From Trichomonas vaginalis G3 (Eukaryota; Parabasalia; Trichomonadida; Trichomonadidae): a stretch of 64,000 nt of DNA. The notes beneath the pieces are model-generated. The model ran no database searches. It saw only the letters and a program-made list of their open reading frames with translations, and was not told where the DNA came from. The stretch covers positions 13,574,205-13,638,204 of the forward strand of contig NC_067206.1 in the NCBI RefSeq assembly GCF_026262505.1, written 5' to 3'. Both the position numbers and the translations under genes were made by a program. Below are positions 1-7,711 of this stretch, one piece after another (positions within the stretch are counted from its first letter, which is position 1; every line of letters starts with the position of its first letter).

Positions 1-778
1 GCACACCGTTTGTTGTGAACCAAACTTGAAAGTCAGAGAAACTGTTACTAGGTGGTTCGTAGAATTTAGAAGCAAAGTCATAAAAGTCCTTACCGATACA
101 AAGAAAACTGTTGTTGCTTGAACTGAAACTTGCATGACACATGACATTTTGAGGGTCAAACACGTTTCTATAAACTGTCAAATCTGCTGGTGGAAGTATA
201 AATTTAAATGGACCATCTGGTGGTAATGGTTCGTTCTGGTTTAGTAACCGAAGAAATTGTGCCCAAGAACGCTTGTCTACTCCCCAATATAAAAACTCTG
301 TATCTCTTGGAGGGTTAATTTCAATCTTTTGAAATGAAACTGTGGAGTTCATCTTGTCATATTCTAGTTTCAGATAGTATGTTCCATTTAGTAAAGAGTC
401 GTATTTTTCTTGAAATTCCCAATAGTATTTGTTTATTTGAGTTTGAAAGTCATTTAGAGTTTTTTCAAGACTTTCGTCTGAACGAATTGTAAAGATTTTC
501 ATTTCGTCAAATTTTTCTATTAGACCATCAGAACCTTTATACTGACCATGAAAATATACTGCAAACATAAACGCGTTAGTTCTATTTGAAAACAAAACTC
601 TTCTAAATCCTATTGCCTTTGCATCTGAAGGACTTTGAAGCCAACGAACTGGATAGTCAAACCTGTAAGAACGGGATGAAATTTCTTCATCTGATATAGT
701 CCTACCGGCATTTGTGAAGATATAGTCTAACGGTTTTGTATCTGCTACTTTTGTTCTTTGTTTTTCAACCTGAAGCAT
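1..778 (-). CDS. 286-aa-type family A protein (partial, runs off window)
   Basis: Leftward gene cut by the window edge; its full-length relative is at 36407-37267. The start is the ATG at 776-778, shortly after an AT-rich spacer with the TATGTAAAAAT motif. It is a paralog of the rightward gene at 5084-5932. They share TKPLD, YRFDYP, AIGFRR near the N-terminus and YEPPS, SDFQVWFTT, FYLELSFIYNY near the C-terminus. The function is unknown to me. The strand-rich C-terminus and compact size would suit a single-jelly-roll minor capsid protein, but this is a weak inference. Confidence 0.7.
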   Translation of the reverse strand, partial: MLQVEKQRTKVADTKPLDYIFTNAGRTISDEEISSRSYRFDYPVRWLQSPSDAKAIGFRRVLFSNRTNAFMFAVYFHGQYKGSDGLIEKFDEMKIFTIRSDESLEKTLNDFQTQINKYYWEFQEKYDSLLNGTYYLKLEYDKMNSTVSFQKIEINPPRDTEFLYWGVDKRSWAQFLRLLNQNEPLPPDGPFKFILPPADLTVYRNVFDPQNVMCHASFSSSNNSFLCIGKDFYDFASKFYEPPSNSFSDFQVWFTTNGV

Positions 779-833
779 TTAATATATGTAAAAATATATG
801 GTTTTAAAAACGTTTTTACTTCATATTTCTCAT

Positions 834-1553
834 CTAACAAGCATGTTGTCTGACTGCTTGAGGGTTAGGTTGGTACCATTCGAACTTGACACTTGCAATT
901 CCTTCAATTGCATTCAAAATGTCTGAGTCGGAGTCAACCATTTGTTCTCTCTTTGTAGTCTTGAAAGCGTCAAGAAGTTGTGCGGCTGTTGTGACATTGC
1001 CATGTGCATAGTAAATGTGACCATCCAAATCTGTTATGGTCAATCTGAGATTGTGTCCTTTCTTATTTCCGTCTTGTATGGCAGCAAGTACACCCATGAA
1101 GCCTTCTTTGTTCTTTCCTTCGTCAAAGTTTACTGTAAAGGTTCGACCAGATGTAATTTTACTACGAACTTCACGGTACTTCTCATATGCATATCTTGTT
1201 CTTTCCATGGGAGCATGTGCGTCTTCACCTCTACCTTTTTTTCTTCTCAAAGGATGCAATTGTTCGTCATGTTTCCAATAGAATCTGGCAAAGCCGTCGT
1301 GTCCTTCAACTTGAGGCTCACTAACATCGAAAGGCATGTCCATAAGACGTTCTTCTTCTAACCTCTCTAGTCTGTTTGGATAATTGGCACGTGCTGTTTT
1401 TAAGTCCATTTCGTAGCGAAGACCAGCAAGTTTGTCATAGACTTTTATTGGTCTTCCCTTCCTATATTTAAAATTCTTTGAAACTCTCCAACCATATCTT
1501 TCTAACTCTGCTTTTATTCTAGCAGACCTTCTGTCCATTCTATATAGGGGCAT
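834..1553 (-). pseudogene. Family A DNA polymerase B, N-terminal remnant
   Basis: Begins like the polymerase gene of A2 (start MPLYRMDRRSARIK against MPPYRMDRKSARIK) and is nearly identical over about 235 residues. It then stops close to the neighbouring 286-aa-type gene. The part kept lies before the polymerase active-site motifs. The gene is broken and clearly non-functional as a polymerase. It is preceded by the A/T run and ATAAAA motif seen before the other replication genes. Confidence 0.8.
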
Positions 1554-1585
1554 TTTTATAAAAAATAAAAAAATGTTTTTTTCCT

Positions 1586-2176
1586 TTACTTAACATAACC
1601 GCCTGCTGCCATAAGTCTTTGACGCCAACCCATACCAGCTAATGAAGGTTGACTTGGTTTAGTTTGGAAACTAAACTTTGGTTTTGGTTTATCTTCGGTT
1701 TTTGGTTTTTCTTCTTCTATCGGCTTTTCGTCACTTTTCGGTTCCTCTGACTTTACTTCACTTGCAGGTATGGTTGTGTCGTCAACATCTTCATAAATAT
1801 CATATGCCATTTGTTTTTGTTTTCCTTTCAACTTTTTGTGTTTGTTGTAAAGTTTAGAATATTTCGACTCTAAGTCAATGAGATGTTCTATAATGAACTG
1901 TTGGTCAGTGAAGTAAACTTTTCCATCTGTTGTCTCGAAAGCTCCTTCAGACTTCAATATTTTATTTGTGAGAGTCTGTTTCTTTTTTGAGATACTAGCC
2001 GTTCCATTTCTATGAAAAGTGACTTTGTAGTTAGGGTTTGTATTTCCAGACCTGGCACTTTCTATTATTGAATTTTTCTCTTCATCTGTAAGTTCTTTGA
2101 CAGGTTTTGACAATGTTTCTGAACTTTTTGTTTGTGGTGTCAAATCTACCGTTTCAACTTCTTCGGTCATTTTCAT
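1586..2176 (-). CDS. Charged protein of unknown function, 196 aa
   Basis: Unrecognised. A Glu/Lys/Pro-rich low-complexity stretch (residues about 130-170, with repeated EEKPKTEDKP units) lies between a mixed N-terminal half and a conserved C-terminal tip, GMGWRQRLMAAGGYVK. The A2 counterpart at 39504-40100 is about 95% identical but has a different number of acidic repeat units. Two in-frame ATGs lie two codons apart and either could start it. It is the third of three closely spaced leftward genes (133 aa, 51 aa, 196 aa). The position next to a pX-like peptide suggests a virion protein, which is only inference. Confidence 0.75.
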   Translation of the reverse strand: MKMTEEVETVDLTPQTKSSETLSKPVKELTDEEKNSIIESARSGNTNPNYKVTFHRNGTASISKKKQTLTNKILKSEGAFETTDGKVYFTDQQFIIEHLIDLESKYSKLYNKHKKLKGKQKQMAYDIYEDVDDTTIPASEVKSEEPKSDEKPIEEEKPKTEDKPKPKFSFQTKPSQPSLAGMGWRQRLMAAGGYVK

Positions 2177-2190
2177 CTCAGTAAAAAATT

Positions 2191-2346
2191 TTAGTTTGGT
2201 TTGTTTTCAACTGGTTGTTGTTGTTTTTTAAGTCGGTCTAAAACTTCCTGAGGTATAGGAAGAACTTGACAAACACGTGGTGGTGTAACTGCTGGAAGCC
2301 GACAAAGCCATCTTGAACCCATTTGTCTCAATGCTGTATTGTTCAT
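2191..2346 (-). CDS. Small protein, 51 aa
   Basis: Short leftward gene, MNNTALRQMGSRW at its start, with an RLPAVTPPRV middle and a Pro/Gln-rich end. Its reality is supported by an almost identical 50-aa copy in A2 (40120-40272), where a codon is missing without loss of frame, and by identical spacers before and after it. Function unknown. Being Arg/Pro-rich and next to the 133-aa amphipathic protein, it could be a small virion or DNA-binding component. Confidence 0.65.
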   Translation of the reverse strand: MNNTALRQMGSRWLCRLPAVTPPRVCQVLPIPQEVLDRLKKQQQPVENKPN

Positions 2347-2365
2347 TTCATCTCAGTAAAAAATT
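2347..2365 (-). promoter_or_regulatory. Shared short gene-start spacer
   Basis: The 19 bases before the 51-aa gene read, leftward, AATTTTTTACTGAGATGAA. Almost the same string lies before the 196-aa gene (2177-2190). It is repeated at both matching places in A2. A spacer duplicated exactly between consecutive genes is likely a promoter/5' leader rather than filler. Confidence 0.5.
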
Positions 2366-2767
2366 TTACATTCCCCACGTTTGAGGCGGTTGAGGTTGGT
2401 TGTTGTTTACCCACTGTTGTGCATGGTTATATCCTCTGTTAAAGAATCTTTCACCTTGGTCCATATAGTGTCCTGCTTGGTTATAGTAGTCATTTGCTTT
2501 GTTATAGTAGTTTCCTGCTTGTCTTCCTACATTGTCCATCCATCCTTGAACTTTTCCTCTTGTTTCAGGATTTGGAATAAGATTTGCTGCATCTCGTGCT
2601 ACATCCCAACCTTTCTGTACAGTTTGTATAATAGGTTGTGCTTTCTCTTTCAGTATACCTAATGTACTCAAAATCTTCCTTCCAACTCCAAATACACCTC
2701 TGGCTATTGTTCCCACTGCGGGTAAAAATCTAGATGCAACTCCTGCTAATGCGCCAAATAAACCCAT
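2366..2767 (-). CDS. Amphipathic Gly-rich protein, 133 aa (pVI/pX-like candidate)
   Basis: The N-terminus MGLFGALAGVASRFLPAVG is a glycine/alanine-rich amphipathic or membrane-active segment, followed by a second hydrophobic stretch to about residue 40. The C-terminal half is rich in Asn, Tyr and Gln (repeats such as YYNKANDYYNQAG). This layout resembles small membrane-lytic or core virion proteins of adenovirus-like viruses, but there is no firm homology. It diverges from the integrase gene with a 16-bp spacer. The A2 copy (40292-40693) is nearly identical, so the reading frame is under constraint or very young. Confidence 0.75.
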   Translation of the reverse strand: MGLFGALAGVASRFLPAVGTIARGVFGVGRKILSTLGILKEKAQPIIQTVQKGWDVARDAANLIPNPETRGKVQGWMDNVGRQAGNYYNKANDYYNQAGHYMDQGERFFNRGYNHAQQWVNNNQPQPPQTWGM

Positions 2768-2783
2768 TTCTTATAGGATAAAA
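2768..2783. promoter_or_regulatory. 16-bp divergent start spacer
   Basis: Only TTCTTATAGGATAAAA lies between the start codons of the leftward 133-aa gene and the rightward integrase. It matches the palindromic pattern TTTTATnnTAGATAAAA at the other divergent starts (5066-5083, 26591-26608 and the A2 equivalents). It must carry initiation signals for both directions. Confidence 0.6.
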
Positions 2784-3743
2784 ATGACGAATCCAAACAA
2801 GGACCCCTATGTTTCTAAGGCAACAAAGAAAGCACTCATGGTAAAAATCTTTAGTTCAACACCAAATGCTTGGTTTATGGATATCTTGGAAAACATTCCG
2901 AGGTATAGAGAAGATGGACCTCCATACTGGCTAATATTTGTTGGTCAAAACACAAGATACTGTGAAGCCATACCATTACAGTCCAAAAATATTTTAGATG
3001 TGAAAACTGCTTTGACAATATTCGTTGACAAATACCATCCAACAAAACTGACATCTGACTATGAAAGTTCTTTCAAATCAGACGATATTAAAAACTATCT
3101 GCGTTCAAAAAATGTAAACCAATATTTCATTGTCGACCAAAACCATTCTGCTCTTGGTGTCATTGACGGTTGTATAAAAATGTTAAGAGACTTAAACCAA
3201 CCACAAGGTGGTGAGGTAGATGAAATGTCATATGACGACAAATATAGACACTTCTCCATGGCAAAGATGAGACAAGTTTTAAATATTTACAATAGCCGTA
3301 AACAAAAAGGTTTGGGAAACCACTCCCCCGAAGAAATGAAAAACAACCCCGACTTAGAGAAAGACTATATATTTAATAATTTAGTCAAAAGAGACAAACA
3401 AGAAAGAATGCCGGGCTTCAAACTTCAGAAAGGAGACAAAGTAAAAATAGAAATACCTAAACGCGACCCATATGAAAATACTATTGACTATGACAACAAC
3501 AAGTACCCGACAGGTACTCACATTCGTGTTCGTAAAAATAGAAGAAAGTATACAAGAGAATATTATGAAGTTTTAGGCAAACATGGCAAAATGTACAGAC
3601 TGCAAGCAGAAGATAAAACGACTATTGTCAGACCTCGTTTCAAACTTGTCAAAGTTCAAGGTGGTATACTTTCAAAGACAGTTCCTAACAAATATAAGAC
3701 AACTCCTGACGAATATGCTAAAGAAGTTGAAAATGACGACTAA
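2784..3743 (+). CDS. rve-type (retroviral-like) integrase of family A
   Basis: A 319-aa integrase that would cut and join element ends into host DNA. The RNase H-like core shows D33 (WFMDILE), D92 (LTSDYESSF) and a third acidic residue D128 (ALGVIDGC), with 35 residues between the last two. Aspartate thus stands where most integrases have glutamate, and the same is seen in family B. A basic C-terminal region (KLQKGDKVKIEIPK, residues about 205-290) fits an SH3/chromo-like DNA-binding tail. The reading frame looks whole. Its stop overlaps the stop of the convergent fibre gene by four bases. Confidence 0.85.
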   Translation: MTNPNKDPYVSKATKKALMVKIFSSTPNAWFMDILENIPRYREDGPPYWLIFVGQNTRYCEAIPLQSKNILDVKTALTIFVDKYHPTKLTSDYESSFKSDDIKNYLRSKNVNQYFIVDQNHSALGVIDGCIKMLRDLNQPQGGEVDEMSYDDKYRHFSMAKMRQVLNIYNSRKQKGLGNHSPEEMKNNPDLEKDYIFNNLVKRDKQERMPGFKLQKGDKVKIEIPKRDPYENTIDYDNNKYPTGTHIRVRKNRRKYTREYYEVLGKHGKMYRLQAEDKTTIVRPRFKLVKVQGGILSKTVPNKYKTTPDEYAKEVENDD

Positions 3744-5065
3744 GCATTTCTATACCATGCGTAAACTGTCATGTAAGGTGGCATGTAGTCTTTACTTTGT
3801 CCCGTTGTTTGCGTATACCCTGAAACGCGATGTGTATTCCTCCTCCCTCAGTGTTACTCCAGTAACAATCTATAGCAAACTTAACGTTGTCTTTAACATC
3901 ATATCCTTTACCTTTTGTCATTGCTGACCAATCCCAATATCTATGCTTATGCCAACCTGCTTGAGATGTACTTAAATCTACGTAGTGACTGTGCGCAGGT
4001 AAATTTTCACCTGAAATCGTTTTACTTCCACCTGTTTCCTTTGAAGAGTTTGCACAATACAAAAACCTGTCGACTATTTGAGTCCAAGTTCCAAAACCAA
4101 GTACTACTTCTGGTCTGGTAGAGTTCATTGACGTATAAATAGAGCCTATAATATAATGTTTGAAGTATTTCTGTCTTTAATGTTTGAAGCTCTGTTTTGT
4201 CTGCTTTCTTCTCATATAAATCTTGAGCAGTGAATTTAATATTATGTTCATCCTTCATGACATAAACATCTTTACATCTAATGTTTCTCATCGTCGTTAT
4301 GTCGTCATCCGATGTTAAACCTTGTGGAAAGTTAGGAGGTTTCCAATATAATACATCCCCATCAGGTTCTTCAACCGTTCCTTCAATACTTTCTATACCA
4401 ACAGTTGTAAAACTTGTATGTGTATGTCCAACGTCACTTTTCCTGTTTAAGGTTTCTTGTAAGTTTGTAATATTTGCAATGGTATGTGTATGTCCAACGT
4501 CACTTTTCCTGTTTAAGGTTTCTTGTAAGTTTGTAATATTTGCAATGGTATGTGTATGAGTCTTATTTGCTTTTGTCTCTAAGGTTTCTTGTAAGTTTGT
4601 AATATTTGCAATGGTATGTGTATGAGTCTTTTTAGAATATTCGTTTTCAGCTCTTGTCACTTCACTTGACATTTTATTGTCAACATATGTTTTGTCTGCT
4701 AGTTCAGGATGAGTATGTTCTTTTGTTGCATAAGCATTGTTAGCTCTTTCTTCTTCTTTTGCTATTGCATCGTCTACATATTCTTTGTCAGCTTTGTTGT
4801 CAACATCTGCTTTCAAAAGAAGTTCTTTTATAGGTTTCTCGTTTAAAGTTCCTTTTGTTGGATTTATACAAACAGTATGGTTCTTCTTGTCTTGAAACAG
4901 AAACTCATCTGTCATTGGGTTTAATGTCAGTTTTAAGTTTCCTTCTTTCAATGACTCAGATATCTTAGAATAGTTTGAAAAGTTTGTTGTGTTCTTATTT
5001 AGAGCTTGCAAAATGAGTTGTCGGTTGTGTTGTATTTCTCTCATAGACGCTGTTTCATTCGACAT
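3740..5065 (-). pseudogene. Phage-type tail fibre protein, A1 (broken)
   Basis: A trimeric fibre-like virion protein. The N-terminal 60 residues are probably for attachment (MSNETASMREIQHNRQ). The shaft has KADKxYVDDAI units and three near-perfect repeats ending in GHTHTI, the HxH pattern of phage T4-type fibre needles. The tip is of the phage tail-collar/baseplate type (PAHSHY, TGGSKTISG, AWYR). The gene is broken, with two or three breaks. The tip is close to that of the B1 fibre at 12173-13042, while the shaft differs from the A2 fibre. It diverges from the 282-aa gene. Confidence 0.8.
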
Positions 5066-5083
5066 TTTTATTATAGATAAAAT
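5066..5083. promoter_or_regulatory. 18-bp palindromic divergent start spacer
   Basis: TTTTATTATAGATAAAAT (5066-5083) separates the fibre start (left) and the 282-aa protein start (right). The arms TTTTAT and ATAAAA are reverse complements, so each gene sees TAGATAAAA or its mirror just before its ATG. Confidence 0.6.
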
Positions 5084-5932
5084 ATGCTTCCAATAGAAAA
5101 AGAAACTTCTAGAGTTGCTACAACTAAACCATTAGATGAACTTTTTACGAATGTCGGTCAAAAGTTTGAGACAGAGACCGTAAAGCATGAAGGCTATCGT
5201 TTTGACTACCCGTTAAGATGGTTAAGAGACCCATCCGTCACAAAAGCTATTGGCTTTCGTAGAATGAAGTTCATTTCAGAAGCCATACATGGTTTCCCAT
5301 TTACAGTCGGTTTTGAAGTTCGATACTATAACAAAGAAAAACGTACGTATGAGAAATTTGAACAGGGAAAACTTTTACAAGTTAGTTTGCTTGTAAACTT
5401 AGAAACAACTCTTCAAGCTTTTCAAGAAAAAATAAACGATATCTATCTCGAATATGCAAACCAGTATAACATTGACGAAGGAGAGTACCATCTCGATATT
5501 ATATATGACAGGAAAAATGCAACTGTTAAAATCAATAGAATAGAAGACCTTGGAGAAAACGTTTATATTTCTACAAAATATAACAACTTGGCATGGTATA
5601 GATTTTTGAGGATGTTAAATCAGCCTGCAGAATATCCAGTACACCCGGACTATTATGAAGTCGAAAACCCTAATGGAACATATGAAAATGTTTTCGACTC
5701 AGATGCTATTATAGTTCATGCTTCATTTTCTGGTGCACAAAACTCTTTTTTATGCTTGGCAAATGACTTTTACGAAAAACCTACAAAGCTATATGAACCA
5801 CCAAGTGGAAGTATTTCAGACTTTCAAGTATGGTTTACTACAGATGGAAGAAAGAGAATAGTTCCATTATACCATGCGTTTTACTTAGAACTTAGTTTCA
5901 TATACAACTACTATCGAACGGTAAAAATATAA
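5084..5932 (+). CDS. 282-aa family A protein, paralog of the 286-aa protein
   Basis: Whole reading frame. It shares the YRFDYPxRWL, KAIGFRR, FLCxxxDFY, YEPPSxS and SDFQVWFTT blocks with the leftward genes at 1-778 and 36407-37267, so one element carries two diverged copies on opposite strands. No enzymatic motif is visible. The predicted strand-rich C-terminus could belong to a minor capsid or spike-base jelly roll. Its location beside the fibre gene, with shared start spacer, favours a virion role. Confidence is high for the gene and low for the role. Confidence 0.75.
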   Translation: MLPIEKETSRVATTKPLDELFTNVGQKFETETVKHEGYRFDYPLRWLRDPSVTKAIGFRRMKFISEAIHGFPFTVGFEVRYYNKEKRTYEKFEQGKLLQVSLLVNLETTLQAFQEKINDIYLEYANQYNIDEGEYHLDIIYDRKNATVKINRIEDLGENVYISTKYNNLAWYRFLRMLNQPAEYPVHPDYYEVENPNGTYENVFDSDAIIVHASFSGAQNSFLCLANDFYEKPTKLYEPPSGSISDFQVWFTTDGRKRIVPLYHAFYLELSFIYNYYRTVKI

Positions 5933-5936
5933 TTTT

Positions 5937-6179
5937 TTAATACGGTTGAGGTGTTGGATTTGGTTGCCAACTAGACTGTGGTGCAGGTTCAGGCTGTTGT
6001 ATAACAGGAGCTTGTTCTTCTGGTTCAGGGTCTTTAGGTATAATACCAACGAACTGACCTACTCTTTTACCAATATTTTTGACTCCGTTCCAAATTCCTC
6101 TTCCGACAGATTTTATTCCATTCCATATACCTCTTCCAACATTTCGAAAGAAGTTTCCTATTCTTCCAAAGAAACCCAT
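5937..6179 (-). CDS. Amphipathic Gly/Arg/Trp peptide, 80 aa (pX/pVI-like candidate)
   Basis: Residues 1-45 are built from a repeated unit (GRGIWNGIKSV, GRGIWNGVKNI) that would form an amphipathic, strongly basic helix. The tail is Pro/Gln-rich (residues 50-80). This is the look of membrane-lytic or DNA-condensing core peptides of adenovirus-like viruses, by analogy only. Its stop lies five bases from the stop of the convergent 282-aa gene. The A2 copy at 43919-44161 is identical in protein sequence. Confidence 0.75.
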   Translation of the reverse strand: MGFFGRIGNFFRNVGRGIWNGIKSVGRGIWNGVKNIGKRVGQFVGIIPKDPEPEEQAPVIQQPEPAPQSSWQPNPTPQPY

Positions 6180-6197
6180 TTTACTATATGTAAAAAT

Positions 6198-6560
6198 CTA
6201 ATGTCCGCCTAGTCTCTTACGTTTCCTGTTGAGTTCCATAGCATTTTTTAACTGGAGCTCATACATTCTGTTTCTCCTCTGGTAGAAAACATATTCTGGG
6301 TCAACTCCTGTGTTCGCGTCATCTGCATAAAGTTGTTTATATCCGACTTCAGGGTTTGTATAAAACTCTTTCCATCTCATATTTGCATACCATGGTGGCA
6401 AACCTAACGCAGCGTCATTTGACATGGCAGTTTGCATTTGTACATCTGTTGGCACTTGACCATAGTTTGCCATTGCAGTTTGTATTCTAACTTCATTTGG
6501 AATATTCTCTGGGTTTGGTTGTCCAGGTTGCTGTGCATTCGCTAAGTTCTGTGCGTCCAT
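6198..6560 (-). CDS. Conserved family A protein, 120 aa
   Basis: Not recognised. The N-terminal half has two similar units, VRIQTAMANYGQ and VQMQTAMSND. The middle has PPWYANMRWKEFY, and the C-terminus is basic (NRKRKRLGGH). It is identical in A2 (44180-44542). It is part of a tight leftward run with the 80-aa and 43-aa genes and the methyltransferase, and is possibly a virion or core protein. Confidence 0.7.
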   Translation of the reverse strand: MDAQNLANAQQPGQPNPENIPNEVRIQTAMANYGQVPTDVQMQTAMSNDAALGLPPWYANMRWKEFYTNPEVGYKQLYADDANTGVDPEYVFYQRRNRMYELQLKNAMELNRKRKRLGGH

Positions 6561-6583
6561 TTAATATTAGATAAAAATATCTC

Positions 6584-6715
6584 TTACGAGTACATATACT
6601 GGACATTTGCAGGCATTGGTTCATCTTCATATTCTCTATATCTTTCTGCCACGTCAAAGAAATAGATGACACAATGGAAAAAACCTAAAACAAGTAGTCC
6701 TATTTCAAACCACAT
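6584..6715 (-). CDS. Small single-pass membrane protein, 43 aa
   Basis: Starts MWFEIGLLVLGFFHCVIYFF, a hydrophobic segment of about 20 residues, then a charged tail (DVAERYREYEDEP). It is below usual length cut-offs, but A2 has the same gene at 44566-44697 with a few conservative changes. Its first 16 bases overlap the end of the methyltransferase gene in another frame. Confidence 0.65.
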   Translation of the reverse strand: MWFEIGLLVLGFFHCVIYFFDVAERYREYEDEPMPANVQYMYS

Positions 6716-7518
6716 TTACCTACCAATAAAATTTCTTTGTTATGACACTTTCTCCGGTTTATAGGACCTCTCTCATATTCTATCTTGTCATATCTAAACT
6801 CATAGTCATGTATGTCCTCTAACCATCTCATAACGGTTTCCAAACCACTTTTATCGGATGTAAAGTAAAAGCATGGATGGTTATGTAAAACGTCTAAAGT
6901 TTCTAAAGAGTCTCTCAAAGTCCAGTCTACTTGGTATTGAAAATCCCATGTGTTATAGAACGGCGGGTCCACTATAAAGAAAACATTTTCCTTGTCTTTA
7001 TATTTTTCATACAACTCTGTCCAATGACATCTCACAAACTCTATACCCTCAATATATTTTTCTATGTCCTCTTTGAAAACATTTGTATAGTTAAGATATA
7101 AAACTTTTGACATAAGTGTTTCAATGTCATGAACTCTTATAGCACCACTATATAATAGTCTAGCAGATATACTATCCCAGTCAATATACTCTGCTTTTTT
7201 CAAAACCTCTCTGACAATATTTTTCTTATCTAATGGTATACGTTCCATCTTACCTATAGGTATCTTTTCTTTCAACTCTTTCAATATTTTGTTAGTGTCT
7301 GGTATATGTTTGAGACGGTTCATATAGTTGTCGAAGTCATTGCATATAATCTTTGAGTCAGGAAATATTGTATGGCACAGATGGGATATATAGAAACTTC
7401 CACCGAACAAATCTACAAATGTTAGACCATTCGGTAGTTTCTTAAGTTCTCTCAATAGAATATCTTTACATTTACTCTTATTTCCAAAGAACGGTAACGG
7501 TGGTTTTGTAAAATTCAT
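6700..7518 (-). CDS. D12-class adenine-N6 DNA methyltransferase
   Basis: A 272-aa Dam-like enzyme expected to methylate adenine in element DNA from S-adenosylmethionine. The motifs are in the usual order: PLPFFGNKSK (residues 8-16), the AdoMet loop FVDLFGG (34-40) and the catalytic DPPFYN (184-189). The start chosen is MNFTKPPLPF, which matches A2. An in-frame upstream extension exists but is not conserved. The reading frame looks whole. It is the last A gene before the B insert. A fragment of the same gene recurs inverted on the far side of the insert (21079-21258). Confidence 0.88.
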   Translation of the reverse strand: MNFTKPPLPFFGNKSKCKDILLRELKKLPNGLTFVDLFGGSFYISHLCHTIFPDSKIICNDFDNYMNRLKHIPDTNKILKELKEKIPIGKMERIPLDKKNIVREVLKKAEYIDWDSISARLLYSGAIRVHDIETLMSKVLYLNYTNVFKEDIEKYIEGIEFVRCHWTELYEKYKDKENVFFIVDPPFYNTWDFQYQVDWTLRDSLETLDVLHNHPCFYFTSDKSGLETVMRWLEDIHDYEFRYDKIEYERGPINRRKCHNKEILLVGKCGLK

Positions 7519-7626
7519 TTTATATATATAATAAAAATGTTTTTTCCTGAAAAGTGACAGAAAAGTGACGAAACATGAAAACATATATATTTTGTGAAAA
7601 GCTCCTGGAAGACCCGTATATAAGAA

Positions 7627-7711
7627 CTTCATTTATACTAAAACATCATCAGGGCTAGAAGGCACGAAGTGCCTGGAAGCCCCAATACCTTTTTTTTTTT
7701 TTTTTTTTTAT
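7627..7711. repeat. B1 left terminal inverted repeat plus T run
   Basis: CTTCATTTATACTAAAACAT at 7627 leads into GGGCTAGAAGG-CAC-GAA-GTG-CCTGGAAGCCC (a hairpin, from 7652) and then a T run of about 20 bases. The reverse complement lies at 20820-20891 with a few differences. The hairpin inner stem is AGGCAC/GTGCCT, and the outer stem is GGGCT/AGCCC. Confidence 0.75.

Noticed and set aside
942-1361. Rightward Cys/Phe-rich frame antisense to the polymerase start (also 38861-39280)
   Set aside because: It is a shadow of the conserved leftward gene, with composition typical of antisense translation and no start signal.
7519-7632. N-terminal extension of the methyltransferase in A1
   Set aside because: The catalytic domain begins at MNFTKPP in both copies; upstream DNA differs in A2 and runs toward the B end.
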